Below are positions 1-4,880 of a stretch of DNA of 8,185 bases, one piece after another. Made by a program: the position numbers and the translations under genes. The number at the start of each line of letters is the position of its first letter. The stretch's first letter is position 1. Source of the DNA: Pseudomonadota bacterium. GTDB lineage: Bacteria > Pseudomonadota > Gammaproteobacteria > Acidiferrobacterales > Acidiferrobacteraceae. The notes under the pieces were generated by a model that made no database searches, had not been told where the DNA came from, and saw nothing but the letters and a program-made list of their open reading frames with translations. The DNA is taken from contig JAJYPQ010000150.1 in the NCBI GenBank assembly GCA_021795255.1, forward strand, positions 1 to 8,185, in the 5' to 3' direction.

Positions 1-680
1 GCTTAAGGCGTGAGGAGTTGGCGCCGCTTTGCGGCCTCAGCACCACTTGGCTTACCTGGATTGAGCAAGGGCGCCCCGTCAAACCCTCGGCCGCTATTCT
101 GGACCGCTTAAGCCGCGTCTTGCAGCTCTCGGCCGCGGAACGCGGCTATCTCTTCAATTTAGCGCAAAGGCCAGATCCCGAAGCGAAGGCCGCGCACGCT
201 GTGCCGCCACAGGCCCTTATGCGGATCGTCCAGACCCTCACGACCCCGGCCTATGTCCTTGATCGTTATTGGCAGGCCGTGGCCTGGAATGTAGAGGCAG
301 CCGACTTATTCGTGGGCTGGCTTGATGGGAGCGATGACGGCACGCATCCGCCGCCCTCTTTACTCCAGTACCTCTTTCTCTCAGAAGGCGCGCGCTCGCT
401 CATTTCCGAATGGGATAAGCGCGCCCGGCGCCTCGTATCCGAATTTCGTGCCGACGCGGGGCCCTACTTAAACGATCCGGCGCTAGAGCGCATGGTGGCC
501 GACTTATGCGCGACAAGCACAGACTTTAAAACACTCTGGTCTTCTCAAAACGTAATAGAACGCGAGGGCGGCCGCAGGGCCTTCCAACACCCGAGGCGCG
601 GGGCCTTGGCCTACGAACAAACCACCTTGATACCAGCCACAAGCGCTGACTTGAAGCTCGTCATACTGCTCGCGGTATAA
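1..680 (+). CDS. XRE-family regulator with MmyB-like ligand-binding domain (5' end cut by window)
   Basis: This is a DNA-binding transcriptional regulator; the ligand and target genes cannot be told from sequence. The open frame enters the window at base 3 (LRREELAPLCG...) and ends at TAA 678-680, so the first helix of the helix-turn-helix and the true start lie upstream. The TTG at 18 is an internal Leu codon, not a start. What remains shows the second half of an XRE HTH (STTWLTWIEQGR, then a helix with LDRLSRVLQLSAAERGYLF). A MmyB-type domain follows, with PPQALMRIVQ, TPAYVLDRYWQAVAWN, FRADAGPYLNDP and, near the end, REGGRRAFQHPRRG and YEQTTL, the usual order in this family. About 225 residues are visible; whole family members are usually 260-290. 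In this family such regulators often sit beside a short-chain dehydrogenase or oxidoreductase they control; none is visible here. No terminator is evident after the stop. Confidence 0.86.
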   Translation, partial: LRREELAPLCGLSTTWLTWIEQGRPVKPSAAILDRLSRVLQLSAAERGYLFNLAQRPDPEAKAAHAVPPQALMRIVQTLTTPAYVLDRYWQAVAWNVEAADLFVGWLDGSDDGTHPPPSLLQYLFLSEGARSLISEWDKRARRLVSEFRADAGPYLNDPALERMVADLCATSTDFKTLWSSQNVIEREGGRRAFQHPRRGALAYEQTTLIPATSADLKLVILLAV

Positions 681-805
681 GAGAGAGATCGCTCCAGGAG
701 GCCAGCCTTAGGACCCCGCTCCGACCTATCCATGGTTCAATGGTCCGCGCCTAGAGTCGCCACGAATCCCGACAACGCCGCCATGGCCCGGGCCTAGGGG
801 CGCTT

Positions 806-1288
806 TCAGGGCAAGCGGGGCTTCGCCAAACCCAAGGCAGTCAGATCATCGCTTGGGTTAGGGGCGCCATTCGCGAAGGGGTTGAAGATGCGCGTCCCCC
901 AAACGTCCAGTCGATCCTGCATGTCCTCGGTGAGCAAAATCCCGCATCCCTCACTGCGCGCCGCCGCAACAATCTGGGCGTCCCACCAGGAAAATCCAAA
1001 TCGATCCATGAGTTCCCAGGCGGCGTCGAGAAGGATGGCGCTCGTTGATAACGGATTCCAAGCGAGCAAGGCACGAAGATCGCGGCGGGCATCGGCGACC
1101 GGGAGCCCGGGCTTCAATTTTTGGGTCACGTTGACATAAAACTCTTGCAAGACCTGGAAGCTCAGCCGCCCATTGTGGCCTCGCCATAAGGCCTCCATCC
1201 AACTCCGAGCGGTGGCCAGTTTTTGCGGTTGGCCCGCATCGCGTGCGTAAAGAAGGATATTCGTATCAACGAAAACCTTAACGCTCAT
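806..1288 (-). CDS. vapC: PIN-domain toxin VapC-like (TA module 1)
   Basis: This is a predicted Mg2+-dependent ribonuclease toxin of 160 residues. PIN-domain toxins of this class cleave RNA, often tRNA, and are blocked by the cognate antitoxin. The PIN acidic set is visible: D8 in VFVDTNILLYA, E49 in VLQEFY, D103 in FSWWDAQIVAAA and D122/D125 in LLTEDMQD. A short non-PIN tail rich in Pro and Ala follows. I chose ATG 1288-1286 because the PIN fold begins at once (MSVKVFVDTN). Reading further upstream only adds translated antitoxin sequence in the wrong frame. The start lies inside the end of the antitoxin gene (11-base overlap), so translation is probably coupled. The module is read right to left. 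The exact RNA target cannot be predicted. Confidence 0.9.
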   Translation of the reverse strand: MSVKVFVDTNILLYARDAGQPQKLATARSWMEALWRGHNGRLSFQVLQEFYVNVTQKLKPGLPVADARRDLRALLAWNPLSTSAILLDAAWELMDRFGFSWWDAQIVAAARSEGCGILLTEDMQDRLDVWGTRIFNPFANGAPNPSDDLTALGLAKPRLP

Positions 1289-1511
1289 GCAGGACGTCGC
1301 GGGCGGGGTACGGCCTGTCCGATAGGCCCGCAGTCCCTGCAAGCGGCACCGCGGCCGCTTGCAGATAAGCTTCCATCGCTAAAGCGTAGCCCTCCTCGCG
1401 TCGCCTGCTCTCCCTGAGCATATCTCCCACAATCCGCGAAACGCTGGTCTGGTTTTTGGCAGCCAGCACGCGCGCCCACTCGGCTGTGGCATCATCGATG
1501 GTAATAGTCAT
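1278..1511 (-). CDS. vapB: Ribbon-helix-helix-like antitoxin, VapB-type (TA module 1)
   Basis: This 77-residue protein is predicted to neutralise the PIN toxin encoded directly behind it and to repress the operon. The N-terminus (MTITIDDATAEWARVLAA, then TSVSRIVGDMLRE) has the short strand plus two helices of CopG/Arc-type antitoxins. The C-terminal half (SDRPYPARDVLHER) would be the toxin-binding tail. The stop TAA (1280-1278) lies 11 bases into the toxin gene. I chose ATG 1511. An upstream GTG at 1547 is in frame, but it falls on the predicted transcription start and inside a palindrome, so it is unlikely to be used. No strong Shine-Dalgarno is present; GGTGA lies about 13 bases upstream. 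The RHH assignment rests on pattern and size only, so another small antitoxin fold is possible. Confidence 0.82.
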   Translation of the reverse strand: MTITIDDATAEWARVLAAKNQTSVSRIVGDMLRESRRREEGYALAMEAYLQAAAVPLAGTAGLSDRPYPARDVLHER

Positions 1512-1537
1512 GTTACGCACAGGGTCACCACTGATCT

Positions 1538-1548
1538 CGTGTAACACG
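1538..1548. promoter_or_regulatory. Operator-like palindrome of TA module 1
   Basis: CGTGT-A-ACACG is a perfect inverted repeat (5-base arms, 1-base centre). It sits at the predicted transcription start just downstream of the -10 box. Position and symmetry fit an autorepressor site for the antitoxin or the antitoxin-toxin complex, which is the usual regulation of such operons. Short perfect palindromes also occur by chance, so this is supported mainly by location. Confidence 0.45.
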
Positions 1549-1553
1549 TAGTA

Positions 1554-1584
1554 AGTGTAGCATGGGAGGAGCGTATGAGGTCAA
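1554..1584 (-). promoter_or_regulatory. Candidate sigma70 promoter of TA module 1
   Basis: Reading on the minus strand, TTGACC (1584-1579) is a 5/6 match to the -35 box. TACACT (1559-1554) is a 4/6 match to the -10 box, 19 bases further on. The start of transcription would fall near 1547, giving a leader of about 36 bases before the antitoxin ATG at 1511. The 19-base spacer is longer than ideal. Confidence 0.5.
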
Positions 1585-1623
1585 GCTATAGGCGTTGCGG
1601 CCGACCTAGGACATAGCGGCTTT

Positions 1624-1679
1624 AAAGCCAAGCAGCCACATACATATTCCTCTGCCCCTCCTTACGGGAGCTTGGTTTT
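1624..1679. repeat. Wide-loop inverted repeat between the two divergent TA operons
   Basis: AAAGCCAAGC (1624-1633) and GCTTGGTTTT (1670-1679) can pair over 10 positions (one G-U), with a 36-base loop. CTCC and GGAG inside the loop could form a small second stem. The right arm ends in a T-run, so on the plus strand it resembles a poor terminator, but no plus-strand gene runs into it. The remainder of 1560-1740 contains nothing I recognise. Confidence 0.25.
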
Positions 1680-1782
1680 TAGTGCGCAAAATATCCGTCA
1701 TGAGAATTTGCGGGCTTATCCCTACAAAGCGGGAAGAGCCTGTTGACTAACGCCATTCAACACGAAGGCAGCCCAATCTCCC

Positions 1783-1812
1783 TTGATGCGGGCCGTGGGG
1801 AGGATATACAAT
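1783..1812 (+). promoter_or_regulatory. Candidate sigma70 promoter of TA module 2
   Basis: TTGATG (1783-1788, 4/6 to -35) and TACAAT (1807-1812, 5/6 to -10) are separated by 18 bases. The -10 box overlaps the left arm of the operator-like repeat at 1802-1829, so repressor binding would block polymerase directly. Transcription would start near 1819, giving a leader of about 23 bases before ATG 1842. Confidence 0.6.
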
Positions 1813-1829
1813 TAATATTTAGTATATCC
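1802..1829. promoter_or_regulatory. Operator-like inverted repeat of TA module 2
   Basis: GGATATAC (1802-1809) and GTATATCC (1822-1829) are exact reverse complements, 8 bases each, with a 12-base AT-rich spacer. The repeat covers the -10 box and the start site and ends one base before the ribosome-binding site. Paired GTATAT-type half-sites suit binding by a dimeric AbrB/MazE-fold antitoxin, with the toxin as co-repressor. That makes this the best-supported regulatory site in the window. Confidence 0.7.
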
Positions 1830-1837
1830 AGGAGGGG
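1830..1837 (+). promoter_or_regulatory. Strong ribosome-binding site deciding the vapB-2 start
   Basis: AGGAGGGG lies 4-7 bases before ATG 1842, a near-perfect Shine-Dalgarno. It settles the start at 1842 and rules out the in-frame TTG at 1743, whose extra 33 codons would run through the promoter and operator. Confidence 0.8.
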
Positions 1838-1841
1838 TATT

Positions 1842-2072
1842 ATGCAAGTCGCCAAATGGGGTAATAGCTTAGCCATCCGTCTGCCCGCCATCGTAGTCGA
1901 GGCGCTAGGCCTTACAGAGGGCGACGAAATCGAAATCCACGTCGCCGGCACCCGGGCCTTCGCTGTCGGCCGCAAACCTGGGCGGAAGGAATTGCTGGAT
2001 CGCCTTCGCACCTTCCGCGGGCGTCTGCCCGACGACTTCAAATTTGACCGGGAAGAGTTGAATGCCCGGTAA
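1842..2072 (+). CDS. vapB: AbrB/MazE-fold antitoxin, VapB-type (TA module 2)
   Basis: This 76-residue antitoxin carries an N-terminal swapped-hairpin AbrB/MazE DNA-binding domain. MQVAKWGNSLAIRLP is the hallmark opening, followed by VVEALGLTEGDEIEIHV. A C-terminal toxin-binding tail (ELLDRLRTFRGRLPDDFKFD, then REELNAR) follows. It should bind the PIN toxin encoded next and repress its own promoter through the inverted repeat just upstream. The length is typical of the family. The stop TAA 2070-2072 overlaps the toxin start by 11 bases, which favours translational coupling. Its fold differs from the antitoxin of TA module 1, so the two vapBC operons are not recent duplicates. Confidence 0.92.
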   Translation: MQVAKWGNSLAIRLPAIVVEALGLTEGDEIEIHVAGTRAFAVGRKPGRKELLDRLRTFRGRLPDDFKFDREELNAR

Positions 2073-2469
2073 TTTTATTGACACCAACGTCCTTGTCTAT
2101 CTCGCAGCCCATGACACCGCCAAGGCGGACCGGGCGGAGAAAATTGTGGCCGAGGGCGGCACGATCAGCGTGCAGGTGCTAAACGAATTAGCTAATGTGG
2201 CGCGCCGCAAGATGCGTATGCCCTGGTCGGAAACGCATACGCTTTTGTCCACGATCCGCGCCCTGCTTCTGGTACAACCGAACACAGTAGATGTCCACGA
2301 AACGGGGCTGGTCCTTGCTGAACGCCATAATCTCTCGATCTACGATGCGATGATTACCGCCTCGGCTCTCCACGCCGATTGCGATACACTTTGGTCAGAA
2401 GACATGCACGACGGCGTAGTAATCCAAAATCGGCTGCGCATCGTCAATCCCTTTCGCGCGGCCTCATAG
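2062..2469 (+). CDS. vapC: PIN-domain toxin VapC (TA module 2)
   Basis: This is a predicted Mg2+-dependent ribonuclease toxin of 135 residues, the usual VapC length. The four acidic positions of the PIN active site are present: D7 in NFIDTNVLVYLAA, E42 in QVLNELANVARR, D95 in LSIYDAMITASAL and D114/D117 in LWSEDMHD. The C-terminus VIQNRLRIVNPF is characteristic of this VapC subgroup. The ATG at 2062 lies in the last codons of the antitoxin gene. The toxin therefore has no independent Shine-Dalgarno beyond GGGAAGAG inside the antitoxin frame, and its yield should depend on antitoxin translation. The pair looks complete and probably functional. The specific RNA target is unknown. Confidence 0.93.
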   Translation: MPGNFIDTNVLVYLAAHDTAKADRAEKIVAEGGTISVQVLNELANVARRKMRMPWSETHTLLSTIRALLLVQPNTVDVHETGLVLAERHNLSIYDAMITASALHADCDTLWSEDMHDGVVIQNRLRIVNPFRAAS

Positions 2470-2495
2470 TAAACGAACGAAAGAGCTAACAAATG

Positions 2496-2514
2496 CGTCC
2501 GGGCCCACCGGATG
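2496..2514 (+). terminator. Weak hairpin after TA module 2
   Basis: CGTCCGG and CCGGATG can pair over 7 positions (one G-U) around a GCCCA loop, 26 bases after the toxin stop. There is no T-run directly behind it, so it may be only a processing or stabilising hairpin, or chance. An ATTTTT tract occurs later, near 2548. Confidence 0.25.
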
Positions 2515-2587
2515 GATCGGGTAGATCGCAAGGGAGCCAATAAACCAATTTTTCGGGTAATGGTGCTGCATGAGGTCGATATTTAAT

Positions 2588-2664
2588 GGGGGCCGGGAGG
2601 ACTTGAACCTTAGACAGGGGGACTACTGGCCCGAACACTCGCCATACCAGAGAATCGGTGTAGA
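2588..2664 (-). other. Degenerate tRNA-like relic
   Basis: On the minus strand, GGTTCAAGTCC (2609-2599) matches a tRNA T-arm with the canonical TTCAAGT loop. It is followed by CCGGCCCCC, which looks like the 3' half of an acceptor stem. About 40 bases upstream, ATTC and GAGT could make a 4-base D-stem around a loop containing GGT. The total size is about 77 bases, as for a tRNA. However, only 3 of 5 T-stem pairs form, the anticodon stem does not pair, and the 5' acceptor strand is absent. It is not a working tRNA. It may be a decayed tRNA or the tRNA 3' fragment copied by an integrating element. The rest of 2470-2738 shows no gene. Confidence 0.35.
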
Positions 2665-2738
2665 CAGCTTATCGGTGGCTTAAAGACCTTAACAGCAGGC
2701 AACCAAAAACCGACTTGAGGACTCAGATGAGAGAGCGA

Positions 2739-2984
2739 TTAATGTGAGCCGCGCAATAGGCCAGCAACGCTTAAATCCTCATCGACTCCCGGCCAATAAA
2801 TACCTTCACCGTCGCCCAGAAGCTCATAGTGTTTCAACTGCTCTGCTGTCGCGTTTGCCAGGCGAGGAAACCACACCAACGGTACTACGACCTTTCGGCC
2901 ATCGATTAGGGACACTACCAAATCGTCGTTCGTGAACTCAACATTCTGAGCCAACGGATGGACTTCAATTGCCGATGTACTCAT
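2739..2984 (-). CDS. DUF2442 protein, partner of the DUF4160 gene
   Basis: This 81-residue protein of the DUF2442 family has no established biochemical activity. The family pattern is clear: VEFTNDDLVVSLIDGRKVVV, then PLVWFPRL, then LKHYELLGDGEGIYWPGVDEDLSV and a final GLLRG. I chose ATG 2984, where family homology begins; longer in-frame reading upstream only translates the end of the DUF4160 gene in a foreign frame. The start lies 20 bases inside the preceding gene, so the two are almost certainly co-translated. DUF4160 and DUF2442 genes are commonly found side by side and have been suggested as a TA-like pair. Placement in a TA cluster fits, but which is toxin and which antitoxin is not shown by sequence. 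Confidence 0.88.
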   Translation of the reverse strand: MSTSAIEVHPLAQNVEFTNDDLVVSLIDGRKVVVPLVWFPRLANATAEQLKHYELLGDGEGIYWPGVDEDLSVAGLLRGSH

Positions 2985-3201
2985 CCCAAGCCTCCAGAAA
3001 CTTCCGCCTATTCTCGTCGACAAACTTCTGTATCGTGCGTAACTCGTGCGATGCGAATCGCTTTGAGCTCGCCAGAGCAACCGGATTTAGCCAGAATTTC
3101 GCAAGCAGCCGTTCTCGCTGCACATGAATATGAGGCGGCTCACCTTTCTCATTGCTATAGAAGAAAAAACGATAAGGACCGAATCTGAGTACCGTAGGCA
3201 T
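2965..3201 (-). CDS. DUF4160 protein
   Basis: This is a full-length 78-residue member of DUF4160. Visible signatures are MPTVLRFGPYRFFFYSNE, then EPPHIHVQRE and AKFWLNPVALA. The ending ELRTIQKFVDENRRKFLEAW is the standard family C-terminal helix. The PPHIHV motif is the most conserved part and could bind metal or nucleic acid, but that is a guess. It is first in a two-gene minus-strand operon with the DUF2442 gene and ends inside it (TGA 2967-2965). ATG 3201 gives the canonical MPTV start. Its ribosome-binding site is weak (AGGTAA about 6 bases upstream). Confidence 0.9.
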   Translation of the reverse strand: MPTVLRFGPYRFFFYSNEKGEPPHIHVQRERLLAKFWLNPVALASSKRFASHELRTIQKFVDENRRKFLEAWDEYIGN

Positions 3202-3279
3202 GCCGCGTTACCTATTCCGACCTCAGCCGGATGTTGAACAACCGGCCCCACCGAACCTCGCCAGTCCTGCTCGAGCCAT

Positions 3280-3309
3280 ACTATAGCGTGTCGCTGCCGG
3301 AAATATCCA
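3280..3309 (-). promoter_or_regulatory. Candidate promoter of the DUF4160-DUF2442 operon
   Basis: On the minus strand, TGGATA (3309-3304, 4/6 to -35) and TATAGT (3285-3280, 5/6 to -10) are separated by 18 bases. Transcription would begin near 3273, about 70 bases before ATG 3201. I see no clear palindrome near it. Confidence 0.4.
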
Positions 3310-3354
3310 GCATCTTAAGCGGTTGCGCCAAATGCACTCTTGACCTGAGGTGAG

Positions 3355-3621
3355 ATGATGGAAGCCAAGGAGCGAACCGAGAAGACGACGCGCGAGCGTA
3401 CCAGTGACGAATCCAAGAACCAGGCCCTGAAGCGCGCCGAACGAGATGGGGCACGGCTGGAGGAGGAGAACACGTTCTCAAAAAAGCGTCGGCGTACGGA
3501 GGCGGGTGAAGACCTTTTTCCAGCGATCCGGCGCATCACCGACGACCAGAATGGGCGGGCAGACTCGCCCCGCATCACCCGCGGCTGCGTCAAGGGCAGC
3601 GCTATCTTCGGATACTCTTGA
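3355..3621 (+). CDS. Small charged hypothetical ORF (possible integrase-derived fragment)
   Basis: This 88-codon frame opens with ATGATG preceded by GAGGTGAG, a plausible ribosome-binding site, and ends at TGA 3619-3621. The protein is dominated by Lys, Arg, Glu and Asp (for example EAKERTEKTTRERTSDESK). I recognise no family. Its 3' part overlaps the decayed recombinase that begins by about 3575, and a stretch near residue 55 (DLFPAIRRITDD) resembles the linker of integrase core-binding domains. The 3' half may therefore be integrase debris in another frame, and the 5' half either a distinct small gene or the eroded integrase N-terminus. Confidence 0.3.
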   Translation: MMEAKERTEKTTRERTSDESKNQALKRAERDGARLEEENTFSKKRRRTEAGEDLFPAIRRITDDQNGRADSPRITRGCVKGSAIFGYS

Positions 3622-4250
3622 CCTTCGCCAGACGCTTCTACACCGACACCGAGAGTCGCCCCTTACTCACCGACAACGCCGCCCACATCTTAAGTTGCGC
3701 GGACCTGGTATCATATGGAACGCCGCCAAAACGTCCTACAAGCGCACCAACTGGCCGCGTGGTGGGAGTCCCGTGCAGGGTCTACGCAAGGAAGAAGCCC
3801 GTACGCACCAATGGTGCGGACATGAACTTTCAGGCCCGGACGCTTACCGTGCATGGCACCAAGAACCACGCAAGCCGCACCCTGCCTATGGGGCCGTATC
3901 TGGCAGCGATGCTGAACAGTCGGGAACGCCTGGGGCCTTTGGTGTTTACGGGTACACACAGGTAGGTCGGCAATTTGCGCTACTCCCTGGAAGCCACCGC
4001 CCGGACATCAGGCATCCGATTCATGGTGCACGCTATGCGGCGCACCGTTGCCACGCTCGCTGAAAGCCTAGACATTCCCGCTTACGTCCAAAATGCCTAG
4101 TGAACCACAACACCTAAGGCGACATGACCGGCGGTTATCTCGTAATGACCACGGAACCGTTGTGCGAGCCTATGGAGCGAATCTAGAGTTTCGTATTGAA
4201 GACGGCCAAGGCGCGCGCGAGCGCCGACATCGTGGACCTGAGCCGGATCT
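3575..4250 (+). pseudogene. Decayed tyrosine recombinase (phage-type integrase)
   Basis: This is a site-specific recombinase gene broken by frameshifts, an internal deletion and stops; the protein can be stitched together from three frames. SPAAASRA (3575-3598) shifts by loss of about two bases into RYLRILLTFARRFYTDTE and RPLLTDNAAHILS (3600-3692). The frame then changes to ERRQ and AHQLAAWW (about 3694-3765). About 20-25 codons seem lost before VQGLRKEEA (box I Arg at 3785-3787), followed by another shift to NFQARTLTVHGTKNH. In that frame TAG 3963-3965 interrupts, then HAMRR (His 4029-4031, Arg 4038-4040) and ESLDIPAYVQNA. A one-base loss at about 4098 leads to VNH (His 4106-4108), TAA 4115-4117, GGYLVM (catalytic Tyr 4136-4138), EPMERI and TAG 4184-4186. 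The tail ends near 4250. The N-terminal SAM-like portion is largely missing. It cannot make an active enzyme. Confidence 0.9.
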
Positions 4251-4269
4251 TGGAACTCCGCACAGGGAC

Positions 4270-4298
4270 TTGGCGCGTCTCCCCGTGCGTCTTACACT
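4270..4298 (+). promoter_or_regulatory. Candidate sigma70 promoter of higBA
   Basis: TTGGCG (4270-4275, 4/6) and TACACT (4293-4298, 4/6) have the ideal 17-base spacing. They lie between the end of the dead integrase and the higB ATG at 4319. Transcription would begin near 4305, leaving a leader of about 14 bases. Confidence 0.5.
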
Positions 4299-4302
4299 GT
4301 AA
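4292..4302. promoter_or_regulatory. Operator-like palindrome over the higBA -10 box
   Basis: TTACA-C-TGTAA is a perfect inverted repeat that contains the whole -10 hexamer. HigA antitoxins repress their own promoter by binding such short palindromes, so this is a likely HigA site. The GTAAC of its right arm recurs 12 bases later (4311-4315). Confidence 0.5.
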
Positions 4303-4318
4303 CCTCTTAGGTAACGGC

Positions 4319-4597
4319 ATGATCCAGAACCTCCGGCACAAGAACCTCGAACTGTTCTATGAAACGGGCAGTAAGGCCGGGGTAGTCACCGACTATGCCA
4401 AGCGGCTGCGCGTGCTTCGCGCCCACCTGGACGCCGGAAGCAGGCCCAAGGATATGAATCTACCGGGAACGCACCTACATCCATTGAGCGGCGAGTGGCG
4501 CGCTTACTGGACGGTCAACGCGTCAGGCAACTGGCGGTTGATCTTTCGGTTCAGGGGGGCGGAAGCCCGCGATGTGGATTACCTCGATTATCATTGA
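4319..4597 (+). CDS. higB: HigB-family toxin (RelE/ParE superfamily)
   Basis: This is a predicted ribosome-dependent mRNA endonuclease of 92 residues, full length for HigB. The family pattern is intact: [18 protein letters not shown], then [14 protein letters not shown] and [20 protein letters not shown]. It closes with [13 protein letters not shown] and the ending VDYLDYH. ATG 4319 matches the family start (MIQxxRHK). Upstream in-frame codons from about 4187 belong to the integrase tail and are not part of the protein. AGGTAA precedes the ATG at a suitable distance. The toxin comes first and the antitoxin second, the normal higBA order, with higA starting 11-14 bases after the TGA. There is no sign of damage in the toxin, which is odd because its antitoxin gene is frameshifted. 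Confidence 0.93.
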   Translation: MIQNLRHKNLELFYETGSKAGVVTDYAKRLRVLRAHLDAGSRPKDMNLPGTHLHPLSGEWRAYWTVNASGNWRLIFRFRGAEARDVDYLDYH

Positions 4598-4608
4598 AGA
4601 AGCTTGTC

Positions 4609-4880
4609 ATGATGCATAACCCACCCCATCCTAGCGAAGTCATACGAGAGCTTTGCCTGGAGCCCTTGGTTTGTGCGATTACGGCGGCCGCCGGGGCGCT
4701 GGGCGTGACGCGCAAGGCGCTTTCCGAACTCTGAACGGGCATACCGGGATCGCCCCGACCATGGCCCTGCGGCTCTCCCTGGCATTTGGTGGCAGCGCCG
4801 AAAGCTGGCTCATGCAACAGGGCCAATACGACCTGTGGCGGGTCAGCAAGAATCTGCCCAAGGAGCCTCGGATCGCGTAA
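4609..4880 (+). pseudogene. higA: HigA antitoxin, frameshifted in the HTH domain
   Basis: This encodes an XRE-type HTH antitoxin that should bind HigB and repress the operon. It starts [15 protein letters not shown] (typical HigA opening, ATG 4609 or 4612). It reads through [13 protein letters not shown] and then meets TGA 4732-4734, giving only 41 residues. The missing half continues in the next frame from CTG 4731: [19 protein letters not shown], then SAESWLMQQGQYDLWR, to TAA 4878-4880. Restoring one base (CTC TGA to CTC CTG A) gives a normal 90-residue HigA. The break falls in the recognition-helix region, so the short product should neither bind DNA nor dimerise. Possible explanations are a true recent mutation, a sequencing or assembly indel, or recoding. 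The local bases do not form a recognised -1 slippery heptamer. Confidence 0.88.

Noticed and set aside
785..794. The GGCCCGGGCC palindrome near the end of TA module 1 as a terminator
   Set aside because: There is no loop and no T-run. In GC-rich DNA such a self-complementary run is unremarkable.
1289..1342. An 18-codon N-terminal extension of the module 1 PIN toxin
   Set aside because: The extension translates antitoxin coding sequence in a different frame, while the PIN fold starts exactly at ATG 1288.
1743..1841. A 33-codon N-terminal extension of the module 2 antitoxin
   Set aside because: It would be translated through the promoter, operator and Shine-Dalgarno. The AbrB/MazE domain starts at ATG 1842.
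2588..2664. A functional tRNA gene on the minus strand
   Set aside because: The anticodon stem and acceptor stem do not pair and the T-stem is only 3/5 paired. Only a relic is supported.
3446..4063. A long plus-strand open frame of about 205 codons
   Set aside because: It only carries patches of integrase sequence (SPAAASRA, VQGLRKEEA) out of phase with the rest. It is one of the three frames across the decayed recombinase, not a protein.
4726..4737. Programmed frameshifting in higA, since CTC TGA recalls the prfB CTT TGA site
   Set aside because: The prfB site gives a +1 shift, while higA needs -1 here. No slippery heptamer is seen. Simple loss of one C is more likely.
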